NCBI RefSeq assembly: GCF_002943425.1
Contig: NZ_PTRA01000001.1
Span: 1,550,001-1,614,000, forward strand
DNA from: Siphonobacter curvatus
Lineage (GTDB): Bacteria; Bacteroidota; Bacteroidia; Cytophagales; Spirosomataceae
DNA length: 64,000 bases
Direction: 5' to 3'
Below, in pieces: positions 8,295 to 18,002 of this stretch (position 1 is the stretch's first letter; the number at the start of each line of letters is the position of its first letter). A model generated the notes under the pieces. The model ran no database searches. It was not told the DNA's origin and worked only from the letters and a program-made list of their open reading frames with translations. A program made the position numbers and the translations under genes.

Positions 8295-11078
8295 ATGGAG
8301 TACGCTTTTCGCGATATTGAGAAGAAATGGCAGGAATTTTGGGAAACAAACCAGACCTACCGCGTCGAAAACCAGTCTGAATTACCCAAGTACTATGTGC
8401 TGGATATGTTTCCGTACCCCTCCGGAGCGGGTCTGCACGTAGGACACCCGCTGGGCTACATCGCCAGCGATATTTTCAGTCGGTACAAACGTATGAAGGG
8501 ATTCAACGTTTTGCACCCGATGGGTTTCGACAGTTTTGGTCTGCCTGCCGAACAGTACGCCATTCAGACGGGACAACACCCGGCCATTACGACCGAACAA
8601 AACATTACCCGATATATTGAACAATTGAAGAACATCGGTTTCAGCTTCGACTGGAGCCGGGAAATTCGCACGTCCAATGCCGATTACTACAAGTGGACGC
8701 AGTGGATTTTTATGCAATTGTTCAACCACTATTACGACAAAGACGCTGACAAAGCTCTGCCCGTTACGACGCTTACGGAAACCTTCGCCCAAAAGGGGTC
8801 GAAAGGCGTAAATGCCGTTTGCGACGAAGACGCACCCGTATTTACAGCAGAAGAATGGCAGGCGAAAAGCGAACAGGAGCAGTACGAAATTACGCTGAAG
8901 TATCGTCTGACGTATCTGGCCGATGCGGTGGTAAACTGGTGCCCGGGTTTGGGTACCGTTCTGGCCAACGATGAGGTGAAGGACGGCGTATCCGAACGTG
9001 GCGGTTTTCCGGTTGAAAAGAAACTGATGCGTCAGTGGATGATGCGGATTACGGCCTACGCCGACCGTTTACTGAATGGTCTGGATACGATCGACTGGTC
9101 GGAATCCATCAAGGAACAGCAACGCAACTGGATTGGCCGTTCGCAGGGTGCCAGCGTGAAGTTTCAGGTGGAGGGTCAGGAACAGACAATTGAAGTGTTT
9201 ACGACGCGGGTGGATACCATCTATGGCGTGAGCTTCATGGTAATCGCTCCCGAACACGAACTGGTGCCTTCGCTGACGACGCCCGAGCAGAAAGAAGCCG
9301 TGGATGCGTACGTAGATGCGACCAAACGCCGCTCGGAGCTGGATCGGATGATGGAAGTGAAGAAAGTATCCGGCGTCTTTACGGGTAGCTACGTCATCAA
9401 TCCATTCAACGAAGCGAAAGTCCCTATCTATCTGGCTGATTATGTACTGGCCGGTTACGGAACGGGTGCTGTCATGGGCGTACCTTCCGGCGATCAGCGG
9501 GACTGGAACTTTGCTACGCACTTCGGTTTGCCCATCGTACCGATTCTGGATGCTCAGAAAGACATCGATCAGCAGGCGGATGCCACCAAAGAAGGTCAGT
9601 ACATCAATTCCGGCATCATCAACGGAATGACGTATAAGGAAGCGACTCAAACGCTGACCAACTGGCTGGAAGAACGTGGTTTGGGCAAAGGAAAAGTCAA
9701 CTATCGGATGCGGGATGCCGTGTTTAGTCGCCAGCGGTACTGGGGCGAACCCGTACCGGTGTACTTCAAAAATGGCTTACCCTATCTGATCGACGAAAGC
9801 GATCTGCCGCTGGAATTACCCGCCGTTGACAAATACCTGCCGACCGAAACGGGCGAACCTCCGTTGGGTCGGGCTACCGACTGGAAGTACAAAGGCGAGT
9901 ATGAGTACGAGCTGAGTACGATGCCGGGTTGGGCGGGTTCGTCGTGGTATTGGTTCCGATACATGGATCCAAAAAACGAGAACGAACTGGCCTCGAAAGA
10001 AGCCATTGACTACTGGCAGAACATTGATCTGTACGTAGGAGGATCGGAACACGCGACGGGTCACCTGCTATACTCACGTTTCTGGAATAAATTCCTGAAA
10101 GACATCGGCATTGCTCCCGAAGAAGAGTTTGCCAAAAAACTGGTCAACCAGGGGATGATTCAGGGGCGTTCGAACTTTATATACCGGGTGAAAGAATCAC
10201 AGCCAGTAACGTTCGTGAGCTTTGAATTGAAAGACAAATACGACGTCACCCCGCTACACGTGGACGTGAACATCGTAGAACAGGACGTACTGGACGTAGA
10301 AAAATTCAGGGCTTCGCGTACGGACGTTCCCGAAGATGCCCTGTTTATCATGGACGGCGATAAGTTTGTTTGCGGCTGGGAAGTGGAGAAAATGTCCAAG
10401 TCCAAATTCAACGTCGTGAACCCTGATGATGTGGTAGAAAGATACGGAGCCGATACCTTACGCTTGTACGAAATGTTCCTTGGGCCACTGACGGATTCAA
10501 AACCCTGGAATACTAATGGAATCAGCGGAACGTTCAACTTCCTGCGGAAACTCTGGCGGTTGTTCTATGAAGATCAGACGGGTAAATACCTGGTCACGGA
10601 TCAGCAACCCACGCCCGAAGAACTGAAAGCTCTGCATAAGGCAATCAAGAAAGTAGGGGAGGACATTGAAGTACTGTCCTTCAACACGTCCGTACCGGCG
10701 TTTATGGTACTGGCTAACGAGTTGACTACGCTGAAATGTAATAAGAAGACCATTCTGAGTGATTTTGTTCGGATTCTGGCTCCCTTTGCTCCGCACATTT
10801 GCGAAGAATTATGGGTAGCCTTAGGGAACGAACCCGGCACCGTAACGAAGCAGCCATTCCCCGTATTCAACCCGGCGTATCTGGTCGAAAACTCCTTCGA
10901 TTATCCGATCCAGATCAACGGAAAAGTACGGGCCACGCTAACCTTTGCCGCTGACGCTCAGCCGAAAGACATTGAAGCAGAAGTACTAGCCAATGAAACA
11001 GTATTGAAGTGGCTGGAAGGCAAAACCCCTAAGAAAGTGGTGGTGGTACCGAAGCGGATTGTCAACGTGGTAATTTAG
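8295..11078 (+). CDS. leuS: Leucyl-tRNA synthetase
   Basis: A 927-residue class I synthetase charging tRNA-Leu in the cytoplasm. It starts with [16 protein letters not shown], has the HIGH-type motif (HVGH near residue 47, after FPYPSGAGL), the CP1 editing domain with the [15 protein letters not shown] block, and KMSKS near residue 699 followed by [20 protein letters not shown]. The C-terminal anticodon-binding region ends normally. Start at 8295 is chosen because family similarity begins there and the promoter lies just upstream. A tRNA-Leu(UAG) gene is found 5 kb downstream. Confidence 0.97.
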   Translation: MEYAFRDIEKKWQEFWETNQTYRVENQSELPKYYVLDMFPYPSGAGLHVGHPLGYIASDIFSRYKRMKGFNVLHPMGFDSFGLPAEQYAIQTGQHPAITTEQNITRYIEQLKNIGFSFDWSREIRTSNADYYKWTQWIFMQLFNHYYDKDADKALPVTTLTETFAQKGSKGVNAVCDEDAPVFTAEEWQAKSEQEQYEITLKYRLTYLADAVVNWCPGLGTVLANDEVKDGVSERGGFPVEKKLMRQWMMRITAYADRLLNGLDTIDWSESIKEQQRNWIGRSQGASVKFQVEGQEQTIEVFTTRVDTIYGVSFMVIAPEHELVPSLTTPEQKEAVDAYVDATKRRSELDRMMEVKKVSGVFTGSYVINPFNEAKVPIYLADYVLAGYGTGAVMGVPSGDQRDWNFATHFGLPIVPILDAQKDIDQQADATKEGQYINSGIINGMTYKEATQTLTNWLEERGLGKGKVNYRMRDAVFSRQRYWGEPVPVYFKNGLPYLIDESDLPLELPAVDKYLPTETGEPPLGRATDWKYKGEYEYELSTMPGWAGSSWYWFRYMDPKNENELASKEAIDYWQNIDLYVGGSEHATGHLLYSRFWNKFLKDIGIAPEEEFAKKLVNQGMIQGRSNFIYRVKESQPVTFVSFELKDKYDVTPLHVDVNIVEQDVLDVEKFRASRTDVPEDALFIMDGDKFVCGWEVEKMSKSKFNVVNPDDVVERYGADTLRLYEMFLGPLTDSKPWNTNGISGTFNFLRKLWRLFYEDQTGKYLVTDQQPTPEELKALHKAIKKVGEDIEVLSFNTSVPAFMVLANELTTLKCNKKTILSDFVRILAPFAPHICEELWVALGNEPGTVTKQPFPVFNPAYLVENSFDYPIQINGKVRATLTFAADAQPKDIEAEVLANETVLKWLEGKTPKKVVVVPKRIVNVVI

Positions 11079-11140
11079 TACGGTATCCTGTACCGTCCTG
11101 AAATCCGGGAAATTTTAGTTTAGCATATAAGAGTAAGTGT

Positions 11141-11184
11141 AAAGCCGGGTCGTCTCTTTACTAGCAAGAGGCCGACCCGGCTTT
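11141..11184 (+). terminator. Terminator-like hairpin after leuS
   Basis: A 12-bp perfect outer stem (AAAGCCGGGTCG with CGACCCGGCTTT) encloses an inner stem with some wobble. It is followed by a short T run and lies 63 bases after the leuS stop. Confidence 0.65.
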
Positions 11185-11222
11185 AGTGTTTAGTTGAAAT
11201 GTTTAATGGTTAGGCAGAAAGG

Positions 11223-11246
11223 CCCCGGTGTTACCGGGGTTTTTTG
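11223..11246 (+). terminator. Rho-independent terminator
   Basis: A 7-bp GC-rich stem CCCCGGT/ACCGGGG with a 3-base loop, followed by TTTTTT. It is a second stop signal downstream of leuS. Confidence 0.75.
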
Positions 11247-11284
11247 TTGGGGGAGTTTAGGGTTTCGAGCGGTGGCCGCTGGGG

Positions 11285-11386
11285 TTTTCCATTTTCTGTT
11301 TTCCGTTTTCCGTTTTCCGTTTTCCGTTTTCCGTTTTCCGTTTTCCGTTTTCCGTTTTCCGTTTTCCGTTTTCCGTTTTCCGTTTT
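11285..11386 (+). repeat. TTTTCCG heptanucleotide microsatellite
   Basis: Twelve perfect TTTTCCG units run from 11299 to 11382, preceded by two degenerate units (TTTTCCA, TTTTCTG) and followed by TTTT. The array leads directly into dispersed element copy A. Its length is expected to vary by slippage; no gene reads through it. Confidence 0.97.
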
Positions 11387-11393
11387 GATAGGA

Positions 11394-11532
11394 TAAAACC
11401 CGGTAAAGGTAGCGGGACGCGTTGTCCGTAGTATTTACTACGGACTTTTAAGTTGGTAGGCTGTGCCTACCAGGTTGGCCGATTCCCCGCATTTCATACG
11501 GGGCTAATGACATTGAACTCCTTCGGGGTTGG
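11394..11532. repeat. Dispersed multi-hairpin element, copy A
   Basis: This 139-base stretch aligns without gaps to 58276-58414; over the last 80 bases 74 are identical. It contains a 9-bp hairpin at 11424-11445, a GGTAGGC/GCCTACC hairpin at 11455-11471 and a CCCCG...CGGGG hairpin. Both copies follow a heptad array that reads in the same direction. Confidence 0.85.
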
Positions 11533-11696
11533 AGGAGTGAATAAGTTACTCCGTTGCCCTGATTTGTAAGCGATATGGAATTGATTAGGGCATCAATGGG
11601 TTCGCGCCTGTGACGCGAAGTCCGTTTGTCATTCGATAGATAGTCTGGAAGGGTTCAGTAGCGTCAATATCATTTGCAGCCTTGCGGATAGGGCAT

Positions 11697-11742
11697 AAAA
11701 AAACAGGGTCACTGCGTTTTTGATACGGAGTGACCCTGTTTT
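11697..11742 (-). terminator. purA terminator
   Basis: Arms 11700-11713 and 11729-11742 form a perfect 14-bp stem (AAAACAGGGTCACT with its complement). On the minus strand it is followed by a run of seven T, as expected for purA. Confidence 0.8.
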
Positions 11743-11758
11743 AAAAGGAAGACGGTTA

Positions 11759-11807
11759 ACTACTGAAAACGATCAACGAGTAACCGTCAACTAAAAACAA
11801 CTATACG
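11759..11807 (-). repeat. Heptad tract running into the purA stop codon
   Basis: Seven phase-locked heptads: ACTACTG, AAAACGA, TCAACGA, GTAACCG, TCAACTA, AAAACAA and CTATACG. Five in a row have AAC at positions 3-5. In the purA direction this is a GTT-phased tract that starts at the stop codon. Confidence 0.7.
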
Positions 11808-13090
11808 CTCAATTGAGCTTCCCGGTGAATGATTGCTTCCCGATCAGGACCCGTAGAGATGAAGCTAATGGGTAGTTCCAGACTTTCTTCCAGGAAACTG
11901 ATGTACTCGGCCAGTTCGGCAGGTAATTCATCGTAGCAGTGGAAATTGGTCAGGTCCGTTTGCCAACCTTTGAACGTTTTGTATACCGGTGTAATCTCGA
12001 TATCGTTCATGTCGTGCGGGATCTGTTCCGTTACCGTACCGTCGGGCAGTTGGTAGTGCGTACAAACCTTGATTTCTTCCATGATGTTCAGCACGTCCAC
12101 TTTCATCATGATGAGTTGTGTGACACCGTTCACCATCATGGCATACTTCAGCGAAGGCAAATCCAGCCAGCCCGTCCGACGCGAACGTCCCGTAGTGGCA
12201 CCAAACTCGCGACCTTCCTGACGAATGCGTTCGCCCGTTTCGTCGTGCAGTTCAGTCGGGAAAGGACCGCTACCCACACGGGTGCAGTAGGCTTTGAAAA
12301 TACCGTATACTTCACCGACGTTCTTCGGAGCTACGCCCAGACCAGTACAAACCCCGGCGGTCATCGTCGTCGAGCTAGTTACAAACGGATAGGAACCGAA
12401 ATCAATATCCAACAAAGAACCCTGAGCTCCTTCGGCCAAAATGGTTTTACCCTCGTTGATCGCCTGGTTGATGACGTACTCGGTATCGGCCAGTTCAAAC
12501 TGCTTCAAAAACTCGATGGAATCGAAGAATTGTTGTTCCAGTTCCGTCAGGTCGTACGAGAAATTATAGAAGCCCAAGATCATCTTGTGCGTATCGACTA
12601 GCTGCTTGTATTTAGCCGAAAAGTTTGGAGAAAGTACATCTCCTACGCGTAAACCCTGCCGCGACACTTTGTCGGTGTACGTAGGGCCAATACCACGAAG
12701 CGTCGAGCCAATTTTAGAATCTCCTTTGGCTTGTTCGTAAGCGGCGTCGAGCAGGCGGTGCGAGGGTAAAATCAGGGAAGCTTTTTTCGAAATCAGCAGA
12801 TTCTTGGTCAGATCCATGCCGAATTTCTCGCTGAGGCCTTCAATTTCCTTTTTGAAGACGATCGGATCCAGCACGAGGCCGTTACCGATAATGTTCAGCA
12901 CTTCCGAACGGAATACACCCGAAGGAATCTGATGGAGTACGTGTTTTTTCCCTTCAAATTCTAGCGTGTGCCCCGCGTTTGGGCCGCCCTGAAAACGGGC
13001 AACCACCTGATACTGTGGAGCTAATACGTCCACAATTTTTCCCTTGCCTTCGTCGCCCCATTGAAGGCCCAGCAATACGTCAACTTTCAT
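11801..13090 (-). CDS. purA: Adenylosuccinate synthetase
   Basis: A 429-residue protein, the usual family length, making adenylosuccinate from IMP, aspartate and GTP in AMP synthesis. The N-terminal P-loop GLQWGDEGKGKIVD (from about residue 8), the NAGHT block and the GPTYTDK and RRTGWLDL blocks are all present. The ATG at 13090 begins directly with the conserved VDVLLGLQWGDEGKG segment. The Fur-family gene lies 90 bases upstream on the same strand, with a hairpin between, so co-transcription is uncertain. The stop codon is the first unit of a heptad tract. Confidence 0.97.
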   Translation of the reverse strand: MKVDVLLGLQWGDEGKGKIVDVLAPQYQVVARFQGGPNAGHTLEFEGKKHVLHQIPSGVFRSEVLNIIGNGLVLDPIVFKKEIEGLSEKFGMDLTKNLLISKKASLILPSHRLLDAAYEQAKGDSKIGSTLRGIGPTYTDKVSRQGLRVGDVLSPNFSAKYKQLVDTHKMILGFYNFSYDLTELEQQFFDSIEFLKQFELADTEYVINQAINEGKTILAEGAQGSLLDIDFGSYPFVTSSTTMTAGVCTGLGVAPKNVGEVYGIFKAYCTRVGSGPFPTELHDETGERIRQEGREFGATTGRSRRTGWLDLPSLKYAMMVNGVTQLIMMKVDVLNIMEEIKVCTHYQLPDGTVTEQIPHDMNDIEITPVYKTFKGWQTDLTNFHCYDELPAELAEYISFLEESLELPISFISTGPDREAIIHREAQLSV

Positions 13091-13134
13091 TGGTAGTAAT
13101 TAAAATGTAAAAGAAACTCAGATAGAATACAGAA

Positions 13135-13158
13135 CCCCTCCCTGCGGTATGGGAGGGG
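13135..13158 (-). terminator. Possible hairpin between the Fur-family gene and purA
   Basis: An 8-bp stem CCCCTCCC/GGGAGGGG with an 8-base loop. The T tract on the minus-strand side is weak, so it may be a leaky terminator or just a leader hairpin of purA. Confidence 0.45.
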
Positions 13159-13180
13159 GCCGTTACTGAGTCATTAGTCT

Positions 13181-13702
13181 TTATTCATTTGTCAGGGCAA
13201 AGGGTTGGCCCGTGAGCATAGAATTTCGATTTTCGCAATTAGGCTTGGTGCACGATCCGTAGAAAATCAGGCTGTGGTGCATGATGTTCGACTGCATCAT
13301 ATCGCCTACCATATTCTGGATGTTCTGTACCCGGGGATCGCAGAATTCCGTTACGTGGTGGCAATCCGTACAGATTAGGTGATCGTGTTGCCGGCGGCCG
13401 TAGGATTTTTCGTACTGAGCCTGGTTTTTACCAAACTGGTGTTTGGTGACCAGGTTACATTCCACCAGTACATCGAGGGTGTTGTAGACCGTAGCCCGTG
13501 AAACCTGGTACTTTTTATTTTTCATGGAAACGTAGAGTTCTTCTACGTCGAAATGGTCGTCGCGAGAGTAAATCTCCTCCAGAATCGCAAAACGTTCGGG
13601 CGTTTTACGAAGACCTTTATTTTCCAGGAACGCGGTGAAGATCTGCCTCACCGTCGTAAAACTCGATTCGTTAAGAGGCATTGTTTTCGGAATAAGTTGC
13701 AA
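13181..13702 (-). CDS. Fur-family transcriptional regulator
   Basis: A 173-residue metal-dependent repressor of the Fur/PerR/Zur superfamily. Helix-turn-helix part: [15 protein letters not shown], then [17 protein letters not shown]. The metal region has [18 protein letters not shown], with the first CxxC, and a second cysteine pair near the C-terminus (CTKPNC), the structural zinc site. Which member (Fur, PerR or Zur) cannot be decided. A second possible ATG lies 7 codons in, at 13681, and is nearly as good. It sits between rel and purA on the same strand. Confidence 0.88.
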   Translation of the reverse strand: MQLIPKTMPLNESSFTTVRQIFTAFLENKGLRKTPERFAILEEIYSRDDHFDVEELYVSMKNKKYQVSRATVYNTLDVLVECNLVTKHQFGKNQAQYEKSYGRRQHDHLICTDCHHVTEFCDPRVQNIQNMVGDMMQSNIMHHSLIFYGSCTKPNCENRNSMLTGQPFALTNE

Positions 13703-13813
13703 AGAAAAGGCATTTACAGGAGTTTAGCTCAGTGAAAGATAAACTCCTGCAGAATTTAGATTCATTACAGCCCGTTCAATGGTAGTTTGGATGAATCAAT
13801 GAGTAAATCGATA

Positions 13814-16066
13814 TTATACTTCGGAATATTCAAACCGGAGTACTTCAAAAACACCTTTTACTTTTTTAAGCTTGGAAATCAGCGTGTTCAGGTGTTCAGT
13901 GTCGTGGACGTATAACTTAATTTTTCCGTCAAAGATTCCCCCTTCGTTGGTATCCACGATAATCGACCGCATATTGACCTTATGCTCTTTCGAAATCACT
14001 TTTGTCACATCGTTAACCAAGCCCACGCGGTCGGTACCCTTGATGCGAATACCCGCCAAAAAAGCGACTAACTGACTCGACCACTTGGCTTTAATTACCC
14101 GGTTACCGTGCGTGGACAGTAACTCACGGGCATTCTTACAAGTAGTTTTATGAATTTTGATTCCTTCATTAACCGTCACAAAACCAAACACTTCATCACC
14201 GGGAATGGGATTACAGCAGGCCGAGAGCGTATAGTCAAACTTGTCCATATCCTCGCCGATCAGTAACATGTCGGAGTCTGGGCGATCGCCGTGAACCCGT
14301 TTTAATTCCTTAACGATCGACTTGCTGTCTTCAATGTTTCCGGCCAGCGTATTCTTCGCTTCCTGAGCCCGTTTGTGAGCATCGCGGGCGGCTTTCCAGC
14401 GTTTAATCTCCTCTACGCCCAGATAGCCTTTTCCAAACCGGTAGTACAAGTCATTTGGGTCGCGGGCATTGAAATAGGCCCGTAACTGATTGGTAATGTC
14501 AAAGGAAAGTTCAATGCCCAGGTTTTTCAGCTTCTTGGCCACCAGCTCACGTCCTTCGGTGACGTGTTGCCGGTTGATTTCCTTCAGGGCTTCCTTAATG
14601 TTCGCCCGAGCCTTGGTCGTAATGACGAATTTGAGCCAGTCCTCGCGGGGGGATTGCTTGGTGGAAGTCAGAATTTCTACCTGATCGCCGTTTTTGAGTA
14701 CATGGCTGATTTCAACCAGCTTGCCATTTACTTTCGCTCCCAGACAGTGCGAACCAATGTGGGAGTGAATGGAGTAGGCGAAATCCAGTGCTGTCGAGCC
14801 CGCCTGTAATACTTTCAGATCACCTTTAGGCGTGAACACAAACACTTCGTCCTGGAACAAATGCCCCCGGAAATCATTGATAAATTCAATGGCCGAGCTG
14901 TCATTGTGTTCCAGTACTTCCCGAACCTGATTCAGCCAGGCATCAATTCCTTCGTTAACGTTGGTATTATTGCCTTTGTACTTCCAGTGGGCGGCGTATC
15001 CTTTTTCAGCAATTTCGTCCATCCGTCGCGACCGTACCTGTACTTCCACCCATTGACCGGAACTACTCATCACTGTCGTATGCAGGGATTCATACCCGTT
15101 AGCTCGGGGATTGGAAATCCAGTCGCGTAGACGCTCGGGATTAGGCCGGTAATGGTCCGTAACGATGGAATAGGCCCGCCAGCACAGGGCTTTCTCTTGC
15201 TCAGGGGTTGAGTCGATGATGACCCGAATGGCGAAGAGATCGTAGATTTCCTCGAAACTTTTACCCTGGTTTTTAATTTTATTCCAGATCGAGTGGATGG
15301 ACTTGGGGCGGCCTTTCACCGTAAAGTGCATGCCTTCCGACTTCAAATCCCGCTCGATGGGTCGAACGAATTCCCGGATAAACTGCTGGCGACGCGTTTT
15401 AGTCGATTTAAGTTTTGCCGCAATTTCCTTGTAAATCTTGGGTTCGGCATACTTGAGGTATAAATCTTCCAGCTCCGTTTTGATCGTATACAAGCCCAGC
15501 CGGTGGGCGAGGGGAGCGTAGAGATACGTCGTTTCGGACGCAATTTTTAACTGCTTGTCCCGACTCATCGAACTAAGCGTCCGCATGTTATGCAGGCGGT
15601 CGGCCAGTTTGATCAGAATTACCCGTACGTCTTCAGAAAGCGTGAGTAAGAGCTTACGGAAATTTTCGGCCTGAGCGGAAGCTCCCTGCTCGAAAATACC
15701 CGCAATTTTGGTAAGGCCGTCAATAATCTTGGCGACCTTCGGACCAAAAAGATTCTCAATATCATCCAGCGTATAACTGGTATCTTCCACCACATCGTGC
15801 ATCAAGGCACAGATAATAGCAGTAGTACCCAGCCCGATTTCCTCCACACAAATCTGAGCGACGGCAATCGGATGGTAGATGTACGGCTCACCCGTTTTAC
15901 GCCGCATGTCCTTGTGGGCGTCGGCGGCTAGAGTAAAAGCCTTCTTGATCAGTTTGGCATCATTATCCTTCAAGAAGGGCTTGGCCGTCCGCAATAATTT
16001 GCGGTAGCGTTTCAGTATTTCCTGGCGTTCCGCCTCTAAATCAATCGTAAGTTCCACTGTACTCAT
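13814..16066 (-). CDS. rel: Bifunctional (p)ppGpp synthetase/hydrolase, Rel/SpoT type
   Basis: A 750-residue stringent-response enzyme that makes and degrades (p)ppGpp. The HD hydrolase domain is at about 45-150 (YIYHPIAVAQI, MHDVVEDT), so hydrolysis is likely intact. The synthetase domain follows at about 240-350 (DLFAIRVII, RANGYESLHT, VEVQVRS), then TGS at about 400-460 (VFVFTPKGDLKVL), a Cys-containing region (CCNPIPGDEV) and a C-terminal ACT domain. This is the single long Rel typical of non-proteobacteria. It probably links amino-acid starvation to HPF-mediated ribosome hibernation; an hpf gene is 30 kb away. Confidence 0.95.
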   Translation of the reverse strand: MSTVELTIDLEAERQEILKRYRKLLRTAKPFLKDNDAKLIKKAFTLAADAHKDMRRKTGEPYIYHPIAVAQICVEEIGLGTTAIICALMHDVVEDTSYTLDDIENLFGPKVAKIIDGLTKIAGIFEQGASAQAENFRKLLLTLSEDVRVILIKLADRLHNMRTLSSMSRDKQLKIASETTYLYAPLAHRLGLYTIKTELEDLYLKYAEPKIYKEIAAKLKSTKTRRQQFIREFVRPIERDLKSEGMHFTVKGRPKSIHSIWNKIKNQGKSFEEIYDLFAIRVIIDSTPEQEKALCWRAYSIVTDHYRPNPERLRDWISNPRANGYESLHTTVMSSSGQWVEVQVRSRRMDEIAEKGYAAHWKYKGNNTNVNEGIDAWLNQVREVLEHNDSSAIEFINDFRGHLFQDEVFVFTPKGDLKVLQAGSTALDFAYSIHSHIGSHCLGAKVNGKLVEISHVLKNGDQVEILTSTKQSPREDWLKFVITTKARANIKEALKEINRQHVTEGRELVAKKLKNLGIELSFDITNQLRAYFNARDPNDLYYRFGKGYLGVEEIKRWKAARDAHKRAQEAKNTLAGNIEDSKSIVKELKRVHGDRPDSDMLLIGEDMDKFDYTLSACCNPIPGDEVFGFVTVNEGIKIHKTTCKNARELLSTHGNRVIKAKWSSQLVAFLAGIRIKGTDRVGLVNDVTKVISKEHKVNMRSIIVDTNEGGIFDGKIKLYVHDTEHLNTLISKLKKVKGVFEVLRFEYSEV

Positions 16067-16399
16067 TGTACCCTGAATTCAAATGGGATTGAAGATGGGT
16101 ATGTATTTAGCGAAGAGAAGCCTCTTCAAATGAGGGAAAAGGAAACAATGCCCGTTTATGAAACATTGTAAAATTAAATATACTAAGAAGGAGGGAGTTT
16201 TACCAAATATTGCGGATAAATAATATCGAATTTCAGCGGCTTTTTCCCGGAATTGGTCGGGTAGATTTTTCGATTTCTCTACACTTGAAAAATAATCTTG
16301 TCGCAGGGGTTGACTATCGCTTAGGAATGACATACCTTTGCGTTCCGATTTGAAGGATTTGGTCGCCTAACGGAATCAAATCATCAAAGCGGACGATTT
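16067..16399. other. Spacer of 333 bases between rel and the tRNA gene
   Basis: It contains the tRNA promoter at 16310-16340. A minus-strand frame inside it has no recognisable similarity or signal and is not called. Otherwise nothing is seen. Confidence 0.5.
16310..16340 (+). promoter_or_regulatory. Promoter of the tRNA-Leu gene
   Basis: TTG at 16310-16312 and TACCTTTG at 16333-16340 with a 20-base gap, a good match to the Bacteroidota primary sigma consensus. The tRNA begins 60 bases downstream. Confidence 0.65.
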
Positions 16400-16481
16400 A
16401 CGGACGTGGCGGAACTGGTAGACGTGCTAGACTTAGGATCTAGTGCCGTGAGGCGTGGGGGTTCGAGTCCCCCCGTCCGTA
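16400..16481 (+). tRNA. tRNA-Leu (anticodon UAG)
   Basis: The acceptor arm ACGGACG (16400-16406) pairs with CGTCCGT (16474-16480). The D arm contains GCGGAACTGGTAGACG, the anticodon loop is CTTAGGA with anticodon TAG, there is a long type II variable arm (GCCGTGAGGC), and the T arm is GGGGGTTCGAGTCCCCC. The 3' CCA is not encoded. It would read CUA and other CUN leucine codons. Confidence 0.96.
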
Positions 16482-16520
16482 CGTAAAAACAACCGATGCT
16501 GAGTGCAGCAGGTGATTTAG

Positions 16521-16551
16521 CCCTCAGAGTCCCTGATTCTGAGGGTTTTTT
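16521..16551 (+). terminator. Terminator after tRNA-Leu
   Basis: Perfect 8-bp stem CCCTCAGA/TCTGAGGG with a 9-base loop and six T residues, 40 bases after the tRNA. Confidence 0.85.
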
Positions 16552-16653
16552 CAATTTAAAAGTCCATTCATTCATTTCCGTATTCGTTCACTATCTGGAC
16601 TTGTCACTGAAGCGTAACGCAGCTCAGATACGGAATACGATTCAAGACTCATT

Positions 16654-17982
16654 ATGAACATCACGCTCGACAAAAGCAGTACTACTGAAGCTTCTTTAAA
16701 GATTGCGTTGACGCCGGAAGACTATCAGGCTGGTGTAGACAAGAAGATCAAAGAATATAGCAAACAGGCTAACCTGAAAGGATTTCGTCCGGGTAAAGTA
16801 CCGGCTTCCGTAATTCAGCGTCTGTACGGAAAAAGCATTCTGGTGGATGAAGTTAACGAAACGCTTTCAAAAGCCGTTAACGACTATCTGCGGGAATCAA
16901 AACTGCTGGTCGTAGGTGATCCGATGCCGGATCGCGAAAAAGCAAACGCAATCGATTGGGACAGCCAGAAAGAATTCGAATTCGTTTACAATCTGGGTCT
17001 GGCTTCTGATTTCGACGTTGACTTCACGAAACTTCCTGCGATTACTTCCTACGAAATTCAGGCAGGGGATAAAGAATACAACGATACGCTGGTTGATCTG
17101 AAAAAACGCATGGGCGAGCACGCTCACGTGGAAGAAGTAACCGCGGCCGGTGATCTGGTGTACGGCACGTTCACGCAGGGCGAATACAGCGAAAAATCAG
17201 CCATCCCTACCGACAAACTGACGGAAGAAGCTTTCGCTGGTTTTGTAGGTAAGAAAAAAGGCGACGTCCTGACGTTCGACATTCAGAAATTATTCGCTGA
17301 CGAAAAAGGTCTGAAACTGGCTACGGGCCGTGAAGATCTTTCGGGCGAATTCGAATTTACGATCGAAGACATTACGCGTAACCAGGATTCAGAACTGAAT
17401 CAGGAGTTCTTCGACAAAGTACTGGGACCCGGTAAAGTTTCTTCCGAAGAAGAATTCAAAGCTCAATTACTGGAAATCGTTCAGGAAAACTACAAGCGTG
17501 AGTCTGAATTCTTGCTGCGTGACGAAGTTCAGAAAACGTTGCTGGACAATGTTCAGATTGAACTGCCAAACGAGTTCCTGAAGCAGTGGTTGATCGAAAC
17601 CAATCAGGGTGAGATCACGGCTGAAGAAGTAGAAAAGGACTTCGATAAATTTGCTCGTGACCTTCGCTGGACGCTGATCCGTAATAAAGTAGCGGAAGCG
17701 GCTGACATCAAAGTAGAAACGGAAGATGTAAATACCTACGCTGAAGCGATGGTACGTCAGCAGTTCGGTATCTACGGTGATGATAACGGAATGGGCGATG
17801 TGATCAAGAAAGTAGCTCAGAACTACCTGCAGGAGAACAAAGGTCAGAATTACATGAACGTTTTCAACCGCGTATACGGTGGCAAAACAATGGACTTCAT
17901 CCTGACCCAAATCCAGCCGAACGTAGAGAAAATCGACGTAGATACATTCAAAGCGAAAGCAGGCGTTACGGACGCTGAATAG
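16654..17982 (+). CDS. tig: Trigger factor (ribosome-associated chaperone)
   Basis: A 442-residue cytoplasmic chaperone that binds nascent chains at the ribosome exit. The ribosome-binding signature is present as KGFRPGKVP at about residues 43-51 in the N-terminal domain. The middle PPIase-like domain is divergent, which is common in Bacteroidota, and the C-terminal helical arms are clear. It lies just upstream of clpP and clpX on the same strand, the common tig-clpP-clpX order, but with an opposing XRE gene and an acyltransferase interrupting the set. Confidence 0.93.
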   Translation: MNITLDKSSTTEASLKIALTPEDYQAGVDKKIKEYSKQANLKGFRPGKVPASVIQRLYGKSILVDEVNETLSKAVNDYLRESKLLVVGDPMPDREKANAIDWDSQKEFEFVYNLGLASDFDVDFTKLPAITSYEIQAGDKEYNDTLVDLKKRMGEHAHVEEVTAAGDLVYGTFTQGEYSEKSAIPTDKLTEEAFAGFVGKKKGDVLTFDIQKLFADEKGLKLATGREDLSGEFEFTIEDITRNQDSELNQEFFDKVLGPGKVSSEEEFKAQLLEIVQENYKRESEFLLRDEVQKTLLDNVQIELPNEFLKQWLIETNQGEITAEEVEKDFDKFARDLRWTLIRNKVAEAADIKVETEDVNTYAEAMVRQQFGIYGDDNGMGDVIKKVAQNYLQENKGQNYMNVFNRVYGGKTMDFILTQIQPNVEKIDVDTFKAKAGVTDAE

Positions 17983-18002
17983 TCTTTAGCAGTTTGACCG
18001 TT

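Larger units (their letters stand above)
11079..11800. other. Repeat-rich 722-base spacer between leuS and purA
   Basis: There is no credible gene here. In order it holds a long hairpin (11141-11184), a canonical terminator (11223-11246), the TTTTCCG array (11285-11386), copy A of a dispersed multi-hairpin element (11394-11532), about 160 bases without recognisable features, the purA terminator (11697-11742) and a heptad tract running into the purA stop. The short plus-strand frame over the microsatellite is a translation of the repeat. Confidence 0.75.

Noticed and set aside
9069-9650. 193-codon frame on the minus strand
   Set aside because: Entirely antisense to leuS, which is unambiguous; no family features.
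11285-11386. CRISPR array
   Set aside because: Repeats are 7 bases without spacers and there are no cas genes nearby.
11194-11388. Short protein with repeated FSVFRFP motif
   Set aside because: It is the translation of the TTTTCCG microsatellite and runs through a terminator; no start context or family.
11939-12601. 220-codon frame on the plus strand
   Set aside because: It lies wholly antisense inside purA and is a codon-bias shadow with no recognisable motif.
16079-16333. 84-codon minus-strand frame upstream of rel
   Set aside because: No motif or promoter, and its 5' end lies in the tRNA promoter; treated as noncoding.
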